A stretch of DNA of 34,431 nucleotides, taken from contig JANWXR010000005.1 in NCBI GenBank assembly GCA_025057205.1, positions 1-34,431 on the forward strand, given 5' to 3'. This document shows positions 22,147 to 28,553 of this stretch, piece by piece. Position 1 is the first letter of the stretch. Each line of letters opens with the position of its first letter. The stretch is from Anaerolineales bacterium. GTDB taxonomy: Bacteria > Chloroflexota > Anaerolineae > Anaerolineales > UBA6663. The translations under genes were made by a program, and so were the position numbers. The notes below the pieces were generated by a model. It was not told the origin of the DNA. It worked only from the letters and a program-made list of their open reading frames with translations, and made no database searches.

Positions 22147-22147
22147 G

Positions 22148-22231
22148 TCAGGCCTCCCTTGCCAGCAGGGTGGATTCCAACGCCGGCTCTCGCTGGTTAG
22201 AGCCGGTGGGGGCGGGGGGATTGGGGTTCAT
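22148..22231 (-). CDS. 27-aa possible leader peptide
   Basis: An ideal SD (CGGAGGTAGAGC) precedes the ATG at 22231. The frame MNPNPPAPTGSNQREPALES... ends at TGA two bases before the next ATG, and its 3' end carries the SD of the 101-aa gene. Size and position suggest a leader or coupling ORF. Without comparison it remains uncertain. Confidence 0.42.
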   Translation of the reverse strand: MNPNPPAPTGSNQREPALESTLLAREA

Positions 22232-22265
22232 GCTCTACCTCCGGATCGGGATAAGGGTGGTTAGG

Positions 22266-22296
22266 GGCCGGTCGGCGGTCGCTCTGCCGACCGGCC
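22266..22296 (-). terminator. Perfect 11-bp hairpin between repressor gene and replication genes
   Basis: GGCCGGTCGGC, 9-nt loop, GCCGACCGGCC in the 185-bp gap (22232-22416) downstream of the XRE repressor on the minus strand. A 14-bp palindrome GAGCGCCGGCGCTC lies nearby (22380-22393). There is no T run; it may attenuate transcription between repressor and replication genes or stabilise a processed end. I see no gene in this gap; ORF-track 22197-22451 is low-complexity shadow. Confidence 0.5.
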
Positions 22297-22416
22297 AAGG
22301 CGCGTGGATCCTCTGCTCGTGCGCCATACCCCGCACGGGAGGGCGCGGGGAACACCCTGCCGGGCGGGGTAAGGAGCGCGAGCGCCGGCGCTCCTAGCTG
22401 TTCCAGCTGGCCTCGT

Positions 22417-22692
22417 TCACTTCGACTCTCCTTTGCCGTTGCCATTGCCATAGCCGGCGGCCTTCATCGCGCGCGCCAGCGCCATCGTCAGGTCGGCGTC
22501 GAGCAGGGTGCGCGTGAGACGGCCCAGCGTCTCGTCGGTCAGGCGGCTCTTGTTGTTGAGCAGGTTCCAGCAGTGCTGGTAGCCCATGCCGCTGGCGGCG
22601 GCCAGGTCGGCCGCCGTCCAGCCCTTCTGCTTGACCCACTTCTGCAAAACCTTCTCGGGTGTGTCCTTGGGCATCTGGGTCTCCAAGCTCAT
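22417..22692 (-). CDS. XRE-family repressor heading the replication operon
   Basis: A 91-residue protein. MSLETQMPKDTPEKVLQKWV is followed by a Cro/CI-type helix-turn-helix (WTAADLAAASGMGYQHCWNL, residues about 26-47), a dimerisation-like helical end and a GNGNGKG tail. The ATG at 22692 lies 13 bases from the predicted transcription start and has no SD; a TTG at 22701 would make it nearly leaderless. It sits behind a near-consensus promoter overlapped by repeated CAAGCTCA sites, one of which ends at the base just before its start codon (on the complementary strand). Autoregulation and control of lysogeny-like maintenance are likely (inference). Confidence 0.78.
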   Translation of the reverse strand: MSLETQMPKDTPEKVLQKWVKQKGWTAADLAAASGMGYQHCWNLLNNKSRLTDETLGRLTRTLLDADLTMALARAMKAAGYGNGNGKGESK

Positions 22693-22761
22693 GTATTGCA
22701 ACTACAAGCTCAATATAACAGGTATTCTAGGTTGTGTCAACAAGCTCAACCCCTGAGCTTG
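22684..22761. promoter_or_regulatory. Operator region: four CAAGCTCA half-sites
   Basis: CAAGCTCA occurs at 22684-22691, 22705-22712 and 22741-22748, and inverted (TGAGCTTG) at 22754-22761. The last two form a perfect inverted repeat with a 5-bp spacer (ACCCC). The sites sit at the repressor's start, over its -10/start point, and just upstream of its -35, in the divergent control region between two XRE genes. Confidence 0.75.
22712..22740 (-). promoter_or_regulatory. Sigma70-type promoter TTGACA-17-TATATT
   Basis: On the minus strand the -35 TTGACA (22735-22740) and -10 TATATT (22712-22717) are separated by exactly 17 bp. Predicted start is near 22705, giving an extremely short 5' leader to the XRE gene. 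This is the best promoter match in the window. Confidence 0.8.
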
Positions 22762-22782
22762 GTTTGTATTGGATAGGAAAAG

Positions 22783-23238
22783 TTGGCTACTCCACAAACT
22801 CCCCCAGCTTTCATTGAGTGGTTAGACAGCGTACTTGATAGGCTGGCAGTGAGCGATAACGAGTTCGCAAAGCGGGCCGGATTAGCTCACACAGTCATTG
22901 GTCGTGCGCGGGCGGGGACAGGCCCGGGGTACGAGGCCTGCATGAAGATTGCGGCGGCGGCGGGCGTCAGCCCGGAAGTGGTGCTGCGGCTGGCCGGCCT
23001 GTTGCCCAAACCGCCGGACTGGTCGCCGGCGCTGGATGAGTTGGCCACGCTGTTCGAGCAGTTACCGGAGGACGATCAGGATGAGCTTCTGAGCCTGGCA
23101 CGGATGAAGGCTCAGAAGGTGCGAGGGGCACGTGCCAAACCGACGAGTCCGCGAGTTCGTCCAGTATCTACACGAGCTGCCGGCCCGAGACCGGGTCGTG
23201 TTGCGGGGCATCATGCTGGCGAAGATGGCAAGGACTGA
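22783..23238 (+). CDS. Second XRE-family regulator, divergent
   Basis: It starts with TTG behind AGGAAAA. The 151-residue product has an N-terminal helix-turn-helix (DNEFAKRAGLAHTVIGRARAG, residues about 25-45) and a helical middle (ALDELATLFEQLPEDDQDEL). The last 35 or so residues are low-complexity (RAKPTSPRVRPVSTRAAGPR). That tail overlaps a better-looking frame (23132-23308), so either the genes overlap or the true C-terminus is altered by a frameshift. Facing the repressor across shared operators, it forms a two-regulator switch. Confidence 0.7.
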   Translation: MATPQTPPAFIEWLDSVLDRLAVSDNEFAKRAGLAHTVIGRARAGTGPGYEACMKIAAAAGVSPEVVLRLAGLLPKPPDWSPALDELATLFEQLPEDDQDELLSLARMKAQKVRGARAKPTSPRVRPVSTRAAGPRPGRVAGHHAGEDGKD

Positions 23239-23308
23239 GCGGCGCCGACCCGCACGCCCGCGGCGGTGGGTGTGGGTGATGCCTGAGCCGTTGGTGATTG
23301 GAGGGTAG
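23132..23308 (+). CDS. 58-aa protein overlapping the XRE gene end (not in ORF track)
   Basis: A GTG start follows GAGGGGCAC. VPNRRVREFVQYLHELPARD is followed by RVVLRGIMLAKMARTERR, protein-like amphipathic helices, and a basic end. The stop (TAG) lies in the SD of the next gene. It reads more like real coding sequence than the overlapping XRE tail. It may be a separate gene or the genuine C-terminal continuation of the XRE protein after a +1 shift. Confidence 0.48.
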   Translation: MPNRRVREFVQYLHELPARDRVVLRGIMLAKMARTERRRPARPRRWVWVMPEPLVIGG

Positions 23309-23312
23309 GGGG

Positions 23313-23531
23313 ATGCCGAGGCGCAGCGCCGGCGTTGATCTGCCCGGCATAGTCGGTCTGGCCTTCGGCGCAGGGCTGGCCTGGCTGTGGATTAGCTCAG
23401 GGTGGGAAGCGGTGAGCCAGTCAATCAGCGATCCGATGTGGCGTTTTCTGCTGTGGCCGGCCGGAGCTATGGGAGGGTTTCTCATCGGCGGCGGCCTCGC
23501 CTTCCTGCTCCGCTCCCTCTTCCGGCGCTAA
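23313..23531 (+). CDS. 72-aa membrane protein, two TM helices
   Basis: The ATG at 23313 follows GGAGGGTAGG. MPRRSAGVDLPGIVGLAFGA... has helices at about 12-30 and 46-68 and ends LLRSLFRR. It lies between the XRE regulator and the Mrr-like gene and overlaps, tail to tail, a minus-strand membrane gene by 111 bp. Function is unknown; a partner of the membrane-anchored nuclease is possible. Confidence 0.6.
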   Translation: MPRRSAGVDLPGIVGLAFGAGLAWLWISSGWEAVSQSISDPMWRFLLWPAGAMGGFLIGGGLAFLLRSLFRR

Positions 23532-23750
23532 CCGGTCCATCGCCCAATACATCACCGAAGCGGCCAAGTCCCACAGCAGGAAGGACAGAGCGAAGAGACT
23601 CGCGAACACCTTCCCGAATTCCAACCAGACCATGCCGTGCTGATAGCCGATGAAGGCTACGACGATGGACATCAGCACGATATGGCGGGCCGAAGAATTG
23701 GACAAGAGGTCCGCCACTTCGGATGCATATAGCTGGAGCACGCGCTTCAT
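23421..23750 (-). CDS. 109-aa membrane protein, antisense-overlapping its neighbour
   Basis: Start taken at ATG 23750 (MKRVLQLYASEVADLLSNSS). Two hydrophobic helices cover about 25-75 (HIVLMSIVVAFIGYQHGMVW; ASLFALSFLLWDLAASVMYW), then an acidic tail. The upstream extension in the track is shadow. The SD is weak. It overlaps the convergent 72-aa gene by 111 bp; both frames look genuine, though the tail here (EEGAEQEGEAAADEKPS) is the antisense of the other's second helix. Confidence 0.5.
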   Translation of the reverse strand: MKRVLQLYASEVADLLSNSSARHIVLMSIVVAFIGYQHGMVWLEFGKVFASLFALSFLLWDLAASVMYWAMDRLAPEEGAEQEGEAAADEKPSHSSGRPQQKTPHRIAD

Positions 23751-23785
23751 GCGCTTAGGGTAACACACCCTGTCAAGAGGCGCCA

Positions 23786-24610
23786 ATGCCGCGACGGAAA
23801 CGAAAGCGCCAGGATGACGACATTGGGCTGTTCTGGCTGATGCTGCGCCGCATAGACGAAGCTTCTCTAGCCGCACAGCAACGCCGGCAGGCTGAGCACG
23901 AAGCGGAGATGGCCCGCCTGAGGGAAGCCGACCGCAAGATGCAACTGCGGCGCAGACAGGCGCAGCTGGCTTCGTCCTGGAAGCGCGCCATGGTCGAACT
24001 CTACCCGGAGCAACTTCCGGAGAATTACCCCTCGGGGCCTCGCGACCTCGACGCTGCCCGTCTGGAGCAGCTCGCCGTGCAGGTGTACACCAAACTCGGC
24101 TACGAGACCGAGCATCGAGGCGGCGCGGGCGATGGGGGCGTGGATGTGCTGGTGCGCTCGCAGTTGCTTGGCGAGACCTTGGTCATTCAATGCAAGCAAT
24201 ATCAGGCGAAGGTGCAGCCCAACGTGGTGCGCGAGACGCGCGGCGCACTGCGCGGTCGGCAGAAGGGCGTGATATGGGCGCCGGGAGGCTTTACGCCTGC
24301 GGCCAACGCTGAGGCCGAGCGCATGCGGATTGAACTGTACGATGAGCAGAGAATCCTCGAGCTGGTGGAGCGCGCCTATCCTGCGCCCGACTGGACGCCC
24401 ACGCCGTTGGAGACTGCCGTATCGGTCGCATCACCTGTTGTCACAGACAAGCCACCTTCATCCGAACAACGGCCAGCATTCCCGGCGCGCGGGCCACTGG
24501 GCCTGACGCGTGCACAGTGGGTCATTGTTGGTCTTGCAGCAGGTGGGGTCATCATGCTGATGACCTTGCTTTTCGTCATCATCCTCGCTGTGTTGTTCGC
24601 TCAAATGTAG
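23786..24610 (+). CDS. Membrane-anchored Mrr-like restriction endonuclease
   Basis: A 274-residue protein. A basic coiled-coil N-terminus (residues 20-68) is followed by an Mrr_cat/PD-(D/E)XK nuclease domain at about 90-205: LEQLAVQVYTKLGYETEHRG, GDGGVD with Asp120, VIQCKQY with Gln135 and Lys137, and GVIWAPGGFTPAANAEAERM. After a Pro/Ser linker one transmembrane helix ends the protein (about 245-270, WVIVGLAAGGVIMLMTLLFV). Mrr-family enzymes cut modified or foreign DNA. A C-terminal anchor would hold the nuclease at the inner face of the membrane, perhaps to cut incoming DNA of rival elements (inference). No methylase gene is present. Confidence 0.82.
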   Translation: MPRRKRKRQDDDIGLFWLMLRRIDEASLAAQQRRQAEHEAEMARLREADRKMQLRRRQAQLASSWKRAMVELYPEQLPENYPSGPRDLDAARLEQLAVQVYTKLGYETEHRGGAGDGGVDVLVRSQLLGETLVIQCKQYQAKVQPNVVRETRGALRGRQKGVIWAPGGFTPAANAEAERMRIELYDEQRILELVERAYPAPDWTPTPLETAVSVASPVVTDKPPSSEQRPAFPARGPLGLTRAQWVIVGLAAGGVIMLMTLLFVIILAVLFAQM

Positions 24611-24631
24611 TAAATATTATGTCGAGAAAAT

Positions 24632-24674
24632 GTGTCTAGTGTCGTAAGTGTCGAAGTGTCGTATAAGACGACAC
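24632..24674 (-). repeat. Inverted counterpart of the left-end iteron block
   Basis: Read on the minus strand: GTGTCGT-CTTAT-ACGACAC, then TTCGACACTTACGACAC. This is the same inverted repeat with a CTTRT centre and ACGACACT words as at 4478-4524 and 4611-4657, in opposite orientation, on the far side of the element. Confidence 0.8.
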
Positions 24675-24885
24675 ATATATATATTATGTAATATTGGAAT
24701 TCCCGTATTAGTAACACCCCTGAACACACATCCCTGAACGCATCACCCCTGAGAATCTTGCCCGCGACCAAACAGGTGTGCTATCCTGTGACCGCCATAC
24801 GCAAAAGGCCCCCACGCAGCGACACGTGAGGGCCTGATAGCCAACCCGATCCGGGGGTTGGAGCTGAACTCACTGTAACACGTTC

Positions 24886-24911
24886 AGGCCGCCCTCGCAA
24901 CGGGGCGGCCT
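24886..24911 (+). terminator. Hairpin before the integrase gene
   Basis: AGGCCGCCC, loop TCGCAACG, GGGCGGCCT followed by GTTGTTTATC. A 9-bp perfect GC stem with a short T-rich tail makes it a fair intrinsic terminator, insulating the integrase from upstream transcription. Confidence 0.5.
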
Positions 24912-24948
24912 GTTGTTTATCTAGCAGTGGAGGGTAGAGGAATATGAC

Positions 24949-25941
24949 ATGACCAAACCAGACAACCGAATAACGTTCAGCCAGGCCTACGCCAGCTACC
25001 TGCTCAGCCTGAACGCTCAGGACGTGAGTGCCAAGCACTTGCAGAATCAGAAGCCGGTGCGCGACGCTTTCCTGTTGCGCATCGGTGACCTGGCCCTCGA
25101 CGAGATCACCCCGGATGTGATTCGTCGCTGGCTACTGTGGCTGCAAGGCAAGGACGCCGACCCGGAAGTGCCTGCGCCCCCATCCGGGGTAAAGAGCGCC
25201 ACACTCAGCAGCGCAGGTGTGGACCGTCACTTCCGCACGTTGCGGGCCTTCTTCAACTGGTGCGAGCAGGAAGAGCTTATCCACCGGTCGCCGTTTCGCA
25301 AGGTGAAGCGGCCACAGGTGGAACACAAATCGCCGGACGTGCTCACCGAGGCCGAGGCCTATCATCTGCTGGACTGCGTGCGCACCAACGGTGACCGGAA
25401 CAGCTACCGTGACTATTGCCTGCACCTGTTGTTGCTGGATACCGGAATCCGCTTGAACGAGTGTTATCAACTCAACTTGGCGGACGTGAATCTTCAGGAA
25501 GGGTATCTGGTCATCCGGCATGGGAAAGGCAAGGCGGGCGCCAAGAGCCGACAGCGCAACGCGGTGCTGGGGTTGGAGTGCCGCAAGGCGCTGAGCCTGT
25601 ACATCCTGAAGCACAGGCATGCAGTACAGGGGGAGAGTGCGCTGTTCGTGAACGAATACGGCTACCGCCTGGCGAAGAGCAGCATCCAGCACATCATCAC
25701 CAAGGACCTGAAACGCTACGTGCACCGTGACTTGGTGCGGTGGGGGCCACACACCCACCGCCACACCTTTGTGACCTTCGACTTGCGCTATAGTCGCGAC
25801 ATCGAGCGGACACGCAAGCGGGCGGGCCACAGCAACGTGAAGACCACGCAGCAGTATGGGCACTTGGTGATGAGCGACCTGTTGTACGAGGACGGCAGCC
25901 CGGTGGACATCATCTTGCGGAACCGGCGCGGTGCCGGGTAG
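24949..25941 (+). CDS. int: Tyrosine recombinase (integrase)
   Basis: A 330-residue protein. The N-terminal SAM-like core-binding domain covers about 8-120. The catalytic domain has Arg168 (DTGIRLNE), a Lys in the beta-hairpin HGKGKAGAKSR, His268-x-x-Arg271 (GPHTHRHTFVTF), His294 (RAGHSN) and the nucleophile Tyr303 (TTQQYGHL). It would catalyse integration and excision between the element and the tRNA-Gly site 140 bp away. An ATG at 24943 hits a stop at once, so 24949 is the start; AGAGGA lies upstream. No separate excisionase is recognisable; the small winged-helix or Fis-like proteins are candidates. Confidence 0.93.
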   Translation: MTKPDNRITFSQAYASYLLSLNAQDVSAKHLQNQKPVRDAFLLRIGDLALDEITPDVIRRWLLWLQGKDADPEVPAPPSGVKSATLSSAGVDRHFRTLRAFFNWCEQEELIHRSPFRKVKRPQVEHKSPDVLTEAEAYHLLDCVRTNGDRNSYRDYCLHLLLLDTGIRLNECYQLNLADVNLQEGYLVIRHGKGKAGAKSRQRNAVLGLECRKALSLYILKHRHAVQGESALFVNEYGYRLAKSSIQHIITKDLKRYVHRDLVRWGPHTHRHTFVTFDLRYSRDIERTRKRAGHSNVKTTQQYGHLVMSDLLYEDGSPVDIILRNRRGAG

Positions 25942-26077
25942 AATATCCGGCGGTCGTCAGGCACAGGTGGGGGCCGTATGGCATCAGCTCAGCGTGTAAG
26001 TGCTATGAGGTCACTCTACACGCAGCGCCAGATGTAGCGGAAGAATCACCCTCCACCCCTGCATCTTGTGCAATTTT

Positions 26078-26117
26078 CGCGGGTGTCGCCAAGTGGTAAG
26101 GCGTCAGCCTTCCAAGC
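26078..26117 (+). repeat. attR: 40-bp direct repeat within intact tRNA-Gly
   Basis: Identical to 4340-4379. At this end the repeat is continuous with the host-derived 3' half of the tRNA. The 5' half and whatever promoter drives it are therefore element-supplied. Confidence 0.92.
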
Positions 26118-26150
26118 TGATATTCGTGGGTTCGAATCCCATCACCCGCT
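26079..26150 (+). tRNA. tRNA-Gly (anticodon TCC)
   Basis: A complete cloverleaf of 72 nt: acceptor GCGGGTG/CACCCGC with discriminator T, D-arm around CCAAGTGGTAAGG, anticodon stem TCAGC/GCTGA enclosing CTTCCAA (anticodon TCC), and T-arm GTGGGTTCGAATCCCAT. CCA is not encoded. The gene is rebuilt by integration: its 5' 39 bases lie in the att repeat. No convincing -10/-35 pair is seen just upstream, so its promoter within element DNA is unclear. Confidence 0.95.
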
Positions 26151-26189
26151 TTGCTGGCGACGAGTGGCCAAGGCCGCTCGTCGTTCTGT

Positions 26190-28463
26190 TCAAGGTGTCG
26201 GCGTGGGCGTTTCCGTCTCCGCCGGCGTAGCGCCCGGTTCGGGGGTCGGGGTTGGTAGCCGCGGCACGCCAATCGTCTCCTCCCAGTCGAACTTGCGGTA
26301 GGGCAGGCCGAAGTAAGCTTCCACTACACGACGAAAGATGGGTGCGGCAAAGTCCGAACCTTGGCCGGCGTTGGCGACAACGACGGCGATGGCGATGTCG
26401 GGCTTATCGGGGCGGTTGGCGTAGGTGTAGCCCGCGAACCAGGCGTCCGGCTCGTTCACGCCGAACAGGCCGGGGTCTTCCGCTGTGCCCGTCTTGCCGG
26501 CCACCGGGATGCGAAAGCCACGAAAGACCAGACGGGCGGTACCGATCGGCTCGCGAGGCACGTTCTTCATCGCTTCCTGTATGGCGGCCAGTTGCTCGGC
26601 GCTCAGCGGTAGTGTGCCGCTAACGAGCGGCTGGAAGGTAAAGGTCGGGGGGCCTTCAGCGGGGCGGATTTCCCGCACCAGTTGCGGCTGAAGCAGCGTT
26701 CCGCCGTTCGCCACCGCCGCCGCCATCCGCGCGATTTGCAGTGGGGTCACCAGCACATCGCCTTGGCCGATGGATAGGTTAATCGAGTCGATGGCGTTCC
26801 AGGCTTCGCCGCGCGTGCGCTGTTTCCACGTCGCATCTGGGATCAGGCCGGGGATTTCCTCGATCTGGCCGATATTGGTCGGCTGGCCGAGGCCGAAGGC
26901 GCGCGCCATATCCGGCAGCCACTGCGGGTTCCAGTTGTGCAGGTCAAAGCCGATGTGATAGAACCATGGGTTGCATGAGGCAGTCAGTCCCTGCATCAGC
27001 GTCAATTCGCCGTGGCCCTGTTCGAACCAGTCACGGCGAATGAAGTTCGGGTCGGTCGTCTCATTCCATGTACCGGTACAGGTGTAGCGCGTTTCCGGGG
27101 TGAAGCGGCCTGAGGTCAGCGCTGCGGCCATGGTGACAATCTTGAACACCGAGCCGGCAGGATAGGTGGCTTGCGTGGCATGGTTGAGCAAAGGCCGCTG
27201 CGGGTTGTTGAACACCGAGTTGACCAGGAAGGCGTGACGGTTGTTGCTAAAGATGTTGGGGCTGAAGGTGGGCGAGGAGGCCAGCGCTAGAACTTCACCG
27301 GTGGCGTAATCCATGACCACGATGCCGCCGGTGAAGCCGCTCAAGGCAGCCTGCGCGGCCTGTTGCAGGTTGAAGTCTATCGTAGTGTAGATGTCCTGGG
27401 CCGGCGTCGAGGCGGTGCGTGCCACCATGCGCAGGAAGTTCAGGTTCGCATCGCGCAGTTGCAGTTGCGCTCCCGGCCTGCCGGCCAGGTACGGCTCGCC
27501 CCAGGCCTCGAGGCCGGTGCGGCCTACCCGCTCGCTGCCCATATAGCCACGTGCCTGAAAGGTTTCCAGCTCATCCGGTTGGATAAAGCTGGTGTAGCCG
27601 GTGACGTGCGCGGCGGCCCCGTTGCCGGCGTAGTAGCGGTCGGTGTAGGCGTTGAACTGCACGCCGGGCGTGTTGAAGAGATAGCCGAAGCGCTGTGTGT
27701 CGGTGATGGTGACCTCGCCCAGTGCCAGGTACTGTGCGCCGACGCCGGCCTGTAGAGCTGCCTCCACTTGCCGTCGGACGACTTCGGCGGGCAGGCCGAG
27801 CAGGCGCGCGACACCGCTGATTGCGCCGCTGTCTTCAGTGAGTTCGCTCGGAACCAGGCCGACGGTGTAGGCTTCGCTCAACTGCACCAGAGGGATGCCG
27901 TTGCGGTCATAAATCGCGCCGCGTCGCGGCGAGACGGTCACCATCAATAGCTGTTGGCCGTTCACCAGCTCCGGCCAGATGAGCGTCGGGCTGAAGACGA
28001 GGCGCCACTGACCGGATTCGCGCCGCAGCGTCGCGTTCAGCTCCGTCTCTAGGTTGCCCACCAGCCGCGTGAGGTATTTCAGTTTGATGATGGCCTGAGC
28101 ACTATCGCCAGATTCCTCCACTCCGATAATTTCGGTTTGGATCTGCGTCACCGTTATCTTCTCTAGCTCGCGGCGATACTGTTGCTCGAAATCGGCGGCA
28201 CTCCAAGCGGCTTGGCTTTCGGCGGTGAGCAGAGCGTACATCGCAGCGTAGTCGCCAGCCTGCCAGGCGGCCAGATACGTCGTCAAAGTCTGGTGCGGTG
28301 TCGGCGGAGGAGTTGGTGTGAGCGGGAGGAAAGTAGGCGTGGGGGATGCGGTCGGCGTCGGCTGCGGCGTTGGTTCGGCGGCGCAAGCGACCAACATCAC
28401 GGCCGGCAGCACGAGCAGAGGGCGTTTCCATTCGGAAGTGAAGCGGGGCACGATGGGTATCAT
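26190..28463 (-). CDS. Class B penicillin-binding protein with MecA_N domain (PBP2a/PBP3-like)
   Basis: About 757 residues from the ATG at 28463 (MIPIVPRFTSEWKRPLLVLP); the track's 28562 start runs into the divergent gene. A lipobox-like LVAC gives Cys27. After a Thr/Pro linker comes an NTF2-like MecA_N domain (about 55-170, LTTYLAAWQAGDYAAMYALL). A PBP dimerisation domain (SPRRGAIYDRNG) follows. The transpeptidase has motifs SVFK (438-441), SCN (496-498) and KTG (657-659). It crosslinks peptidoglycan during wall synthesis; the MecA_N type often has low beta-lactam affinity. The tail is again Thr/Pro-rich. It is a host gene beside the tRNA, transcribed toward it. Confidence 0.9.
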   Translation of the reverse strand: MIPIVPRFTSEWKRPLLVLPAVMLVACAAEPTPQPTPTASPTPTFLPLTPTPPPTPHQTLTTYLAAWQAGDYAAMYALLTAESQAAWSAADFEQQYRRELEKITVTQIQTEIIGVEESGDSAQAIIKLKYLTRLVGNLETELNATLRRESGQWRLVFSPTLIWPELVNGQQLLMVTVSPRRGAIYDRNGIPLVQLSEAYTVGLVPSELTEDSGAISGVARLLGLPAEVVRRQVEAALQAGVGAQYLALGEVTITDTQRFGYLFNTPGVQFNAYTDRYYAGNGAAAHVTGYTSFIQPDELETFQARGYMGSERVGRTGLEAWGEPYLAGRPGAQLQLRDANLNFLRMVARTASTPAQDIYTTIDFNLQQAAQAALSGFTGGIVVMDYATGEVLALASSPTFSPNIFSNNRHAFLVNSVFNNPQRPLLNHATQATYPAGSVFKIVTMAAALTSGRFTPETRYTCTGTWNETTDPNFIRRDWFEQGHGELTLMQGLTASCNPWFYHIGFDLHNWNPQWLPDMARAFGLGQPTNIGQIEEIPGLIPDATWKQRTRGEAWNAIDSINLSIGQGDVLVTPLQIARMAAAVANGGTLLQPQLVREIRPAEGPPTFTFQPLVSGTLPLSAEQLAAIQEAMKNVPREPIGTARLVFRGFRIPVAGKTGTAEDPGLFGVNEPDAWFAGYTYANRPDKPDIAIAVVVANAGQGSDFAAPIFRRVVEAYFGLPYRKFDWEETIGVPRLPTPTPEPGATPAETETPTPTP

Positions 28464-28553
28464 ACCATGCTCATCTGAGCGCCTCCCCAATTTTACGCTG
28501 CCCACCGACCGGCGGTGTATACTTGGCCTACCCGGTTCGGCAGGTGAGGTGGA

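Larger units (their letters stand above)
24611..24948. other. 338-bp non-coding region: iterons, direct repeats and three stacked hairpins
   Basis: No convincing gene lies here. From left to right: an AT-rich stretch with the inverted iteron block (24632-24674); three CCCTGA words at 14-15-bp spacing (24717-24752); then three hairpins, 24806-24835 (11-bp stem, one mismatch), 24841-24861 (CCAACCC/GGGTTGG) and 24886-24911 (AGGCCGCCC/GGGCGGCCT, followed by GTTGTTT). The last could be a terminator before the integrase. The whole could serve as a replication origin or recombination control region. Confidence 0.65.
4340..26117. mobile_element. Integrated element in tRNA-Gly(TCC), about 21.8 kb
   Basis: The ends are defined by a perfect 40-bp direct repeat (4340-4379 and 26078-26117) covering the 5' half of tRNA-Gly through the anticodon loop. 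A tyrosine recombinase gene ends about 140 bp from the right repeat. The contents differ in type from both flanks: primase, DUF3987-like ATPase, FtsK-like translocase, paired XRE regulators, a nuclease, many micro-genes with overlapping starts and stops, and a surface-protein operon. No relaxase, T4SS ATPase, portal, terminase or capsid gene was recognised. An AICE-like transfer element or a filament-forming element are the main options. Exact recombination points inside the 40 bp cannot be seen. Confidence 0.9.

Noticed and set aside
22197-22451. 84-aa minus ORF between XRE gene and replication genes
   Set aside because: Lies across hairpins, is Pro/Arg/Ala low-complexity, and conflicts with the better-supported small ORF at 22148-22231.
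24781-25038. 85-aa minus-strand ORF at the integrase start
   Set aside because: Covers hairpins and the antisense of the integrase N-terminus; no SD or domain.
25942-26078. Promoter for the rebuilt tRNA-Gly
   Set aside because: I looked for a -10/-35 pair here; only weak AT stretches (CAATTTT) are present, not enough to call.
4340-26117. Tailed prophage or classical ICE
   Set aside because: No terminase, portal, capsid, tail, relaxase, VirB4 or VirD4-type coupling protein could be recognised in any frame listed.
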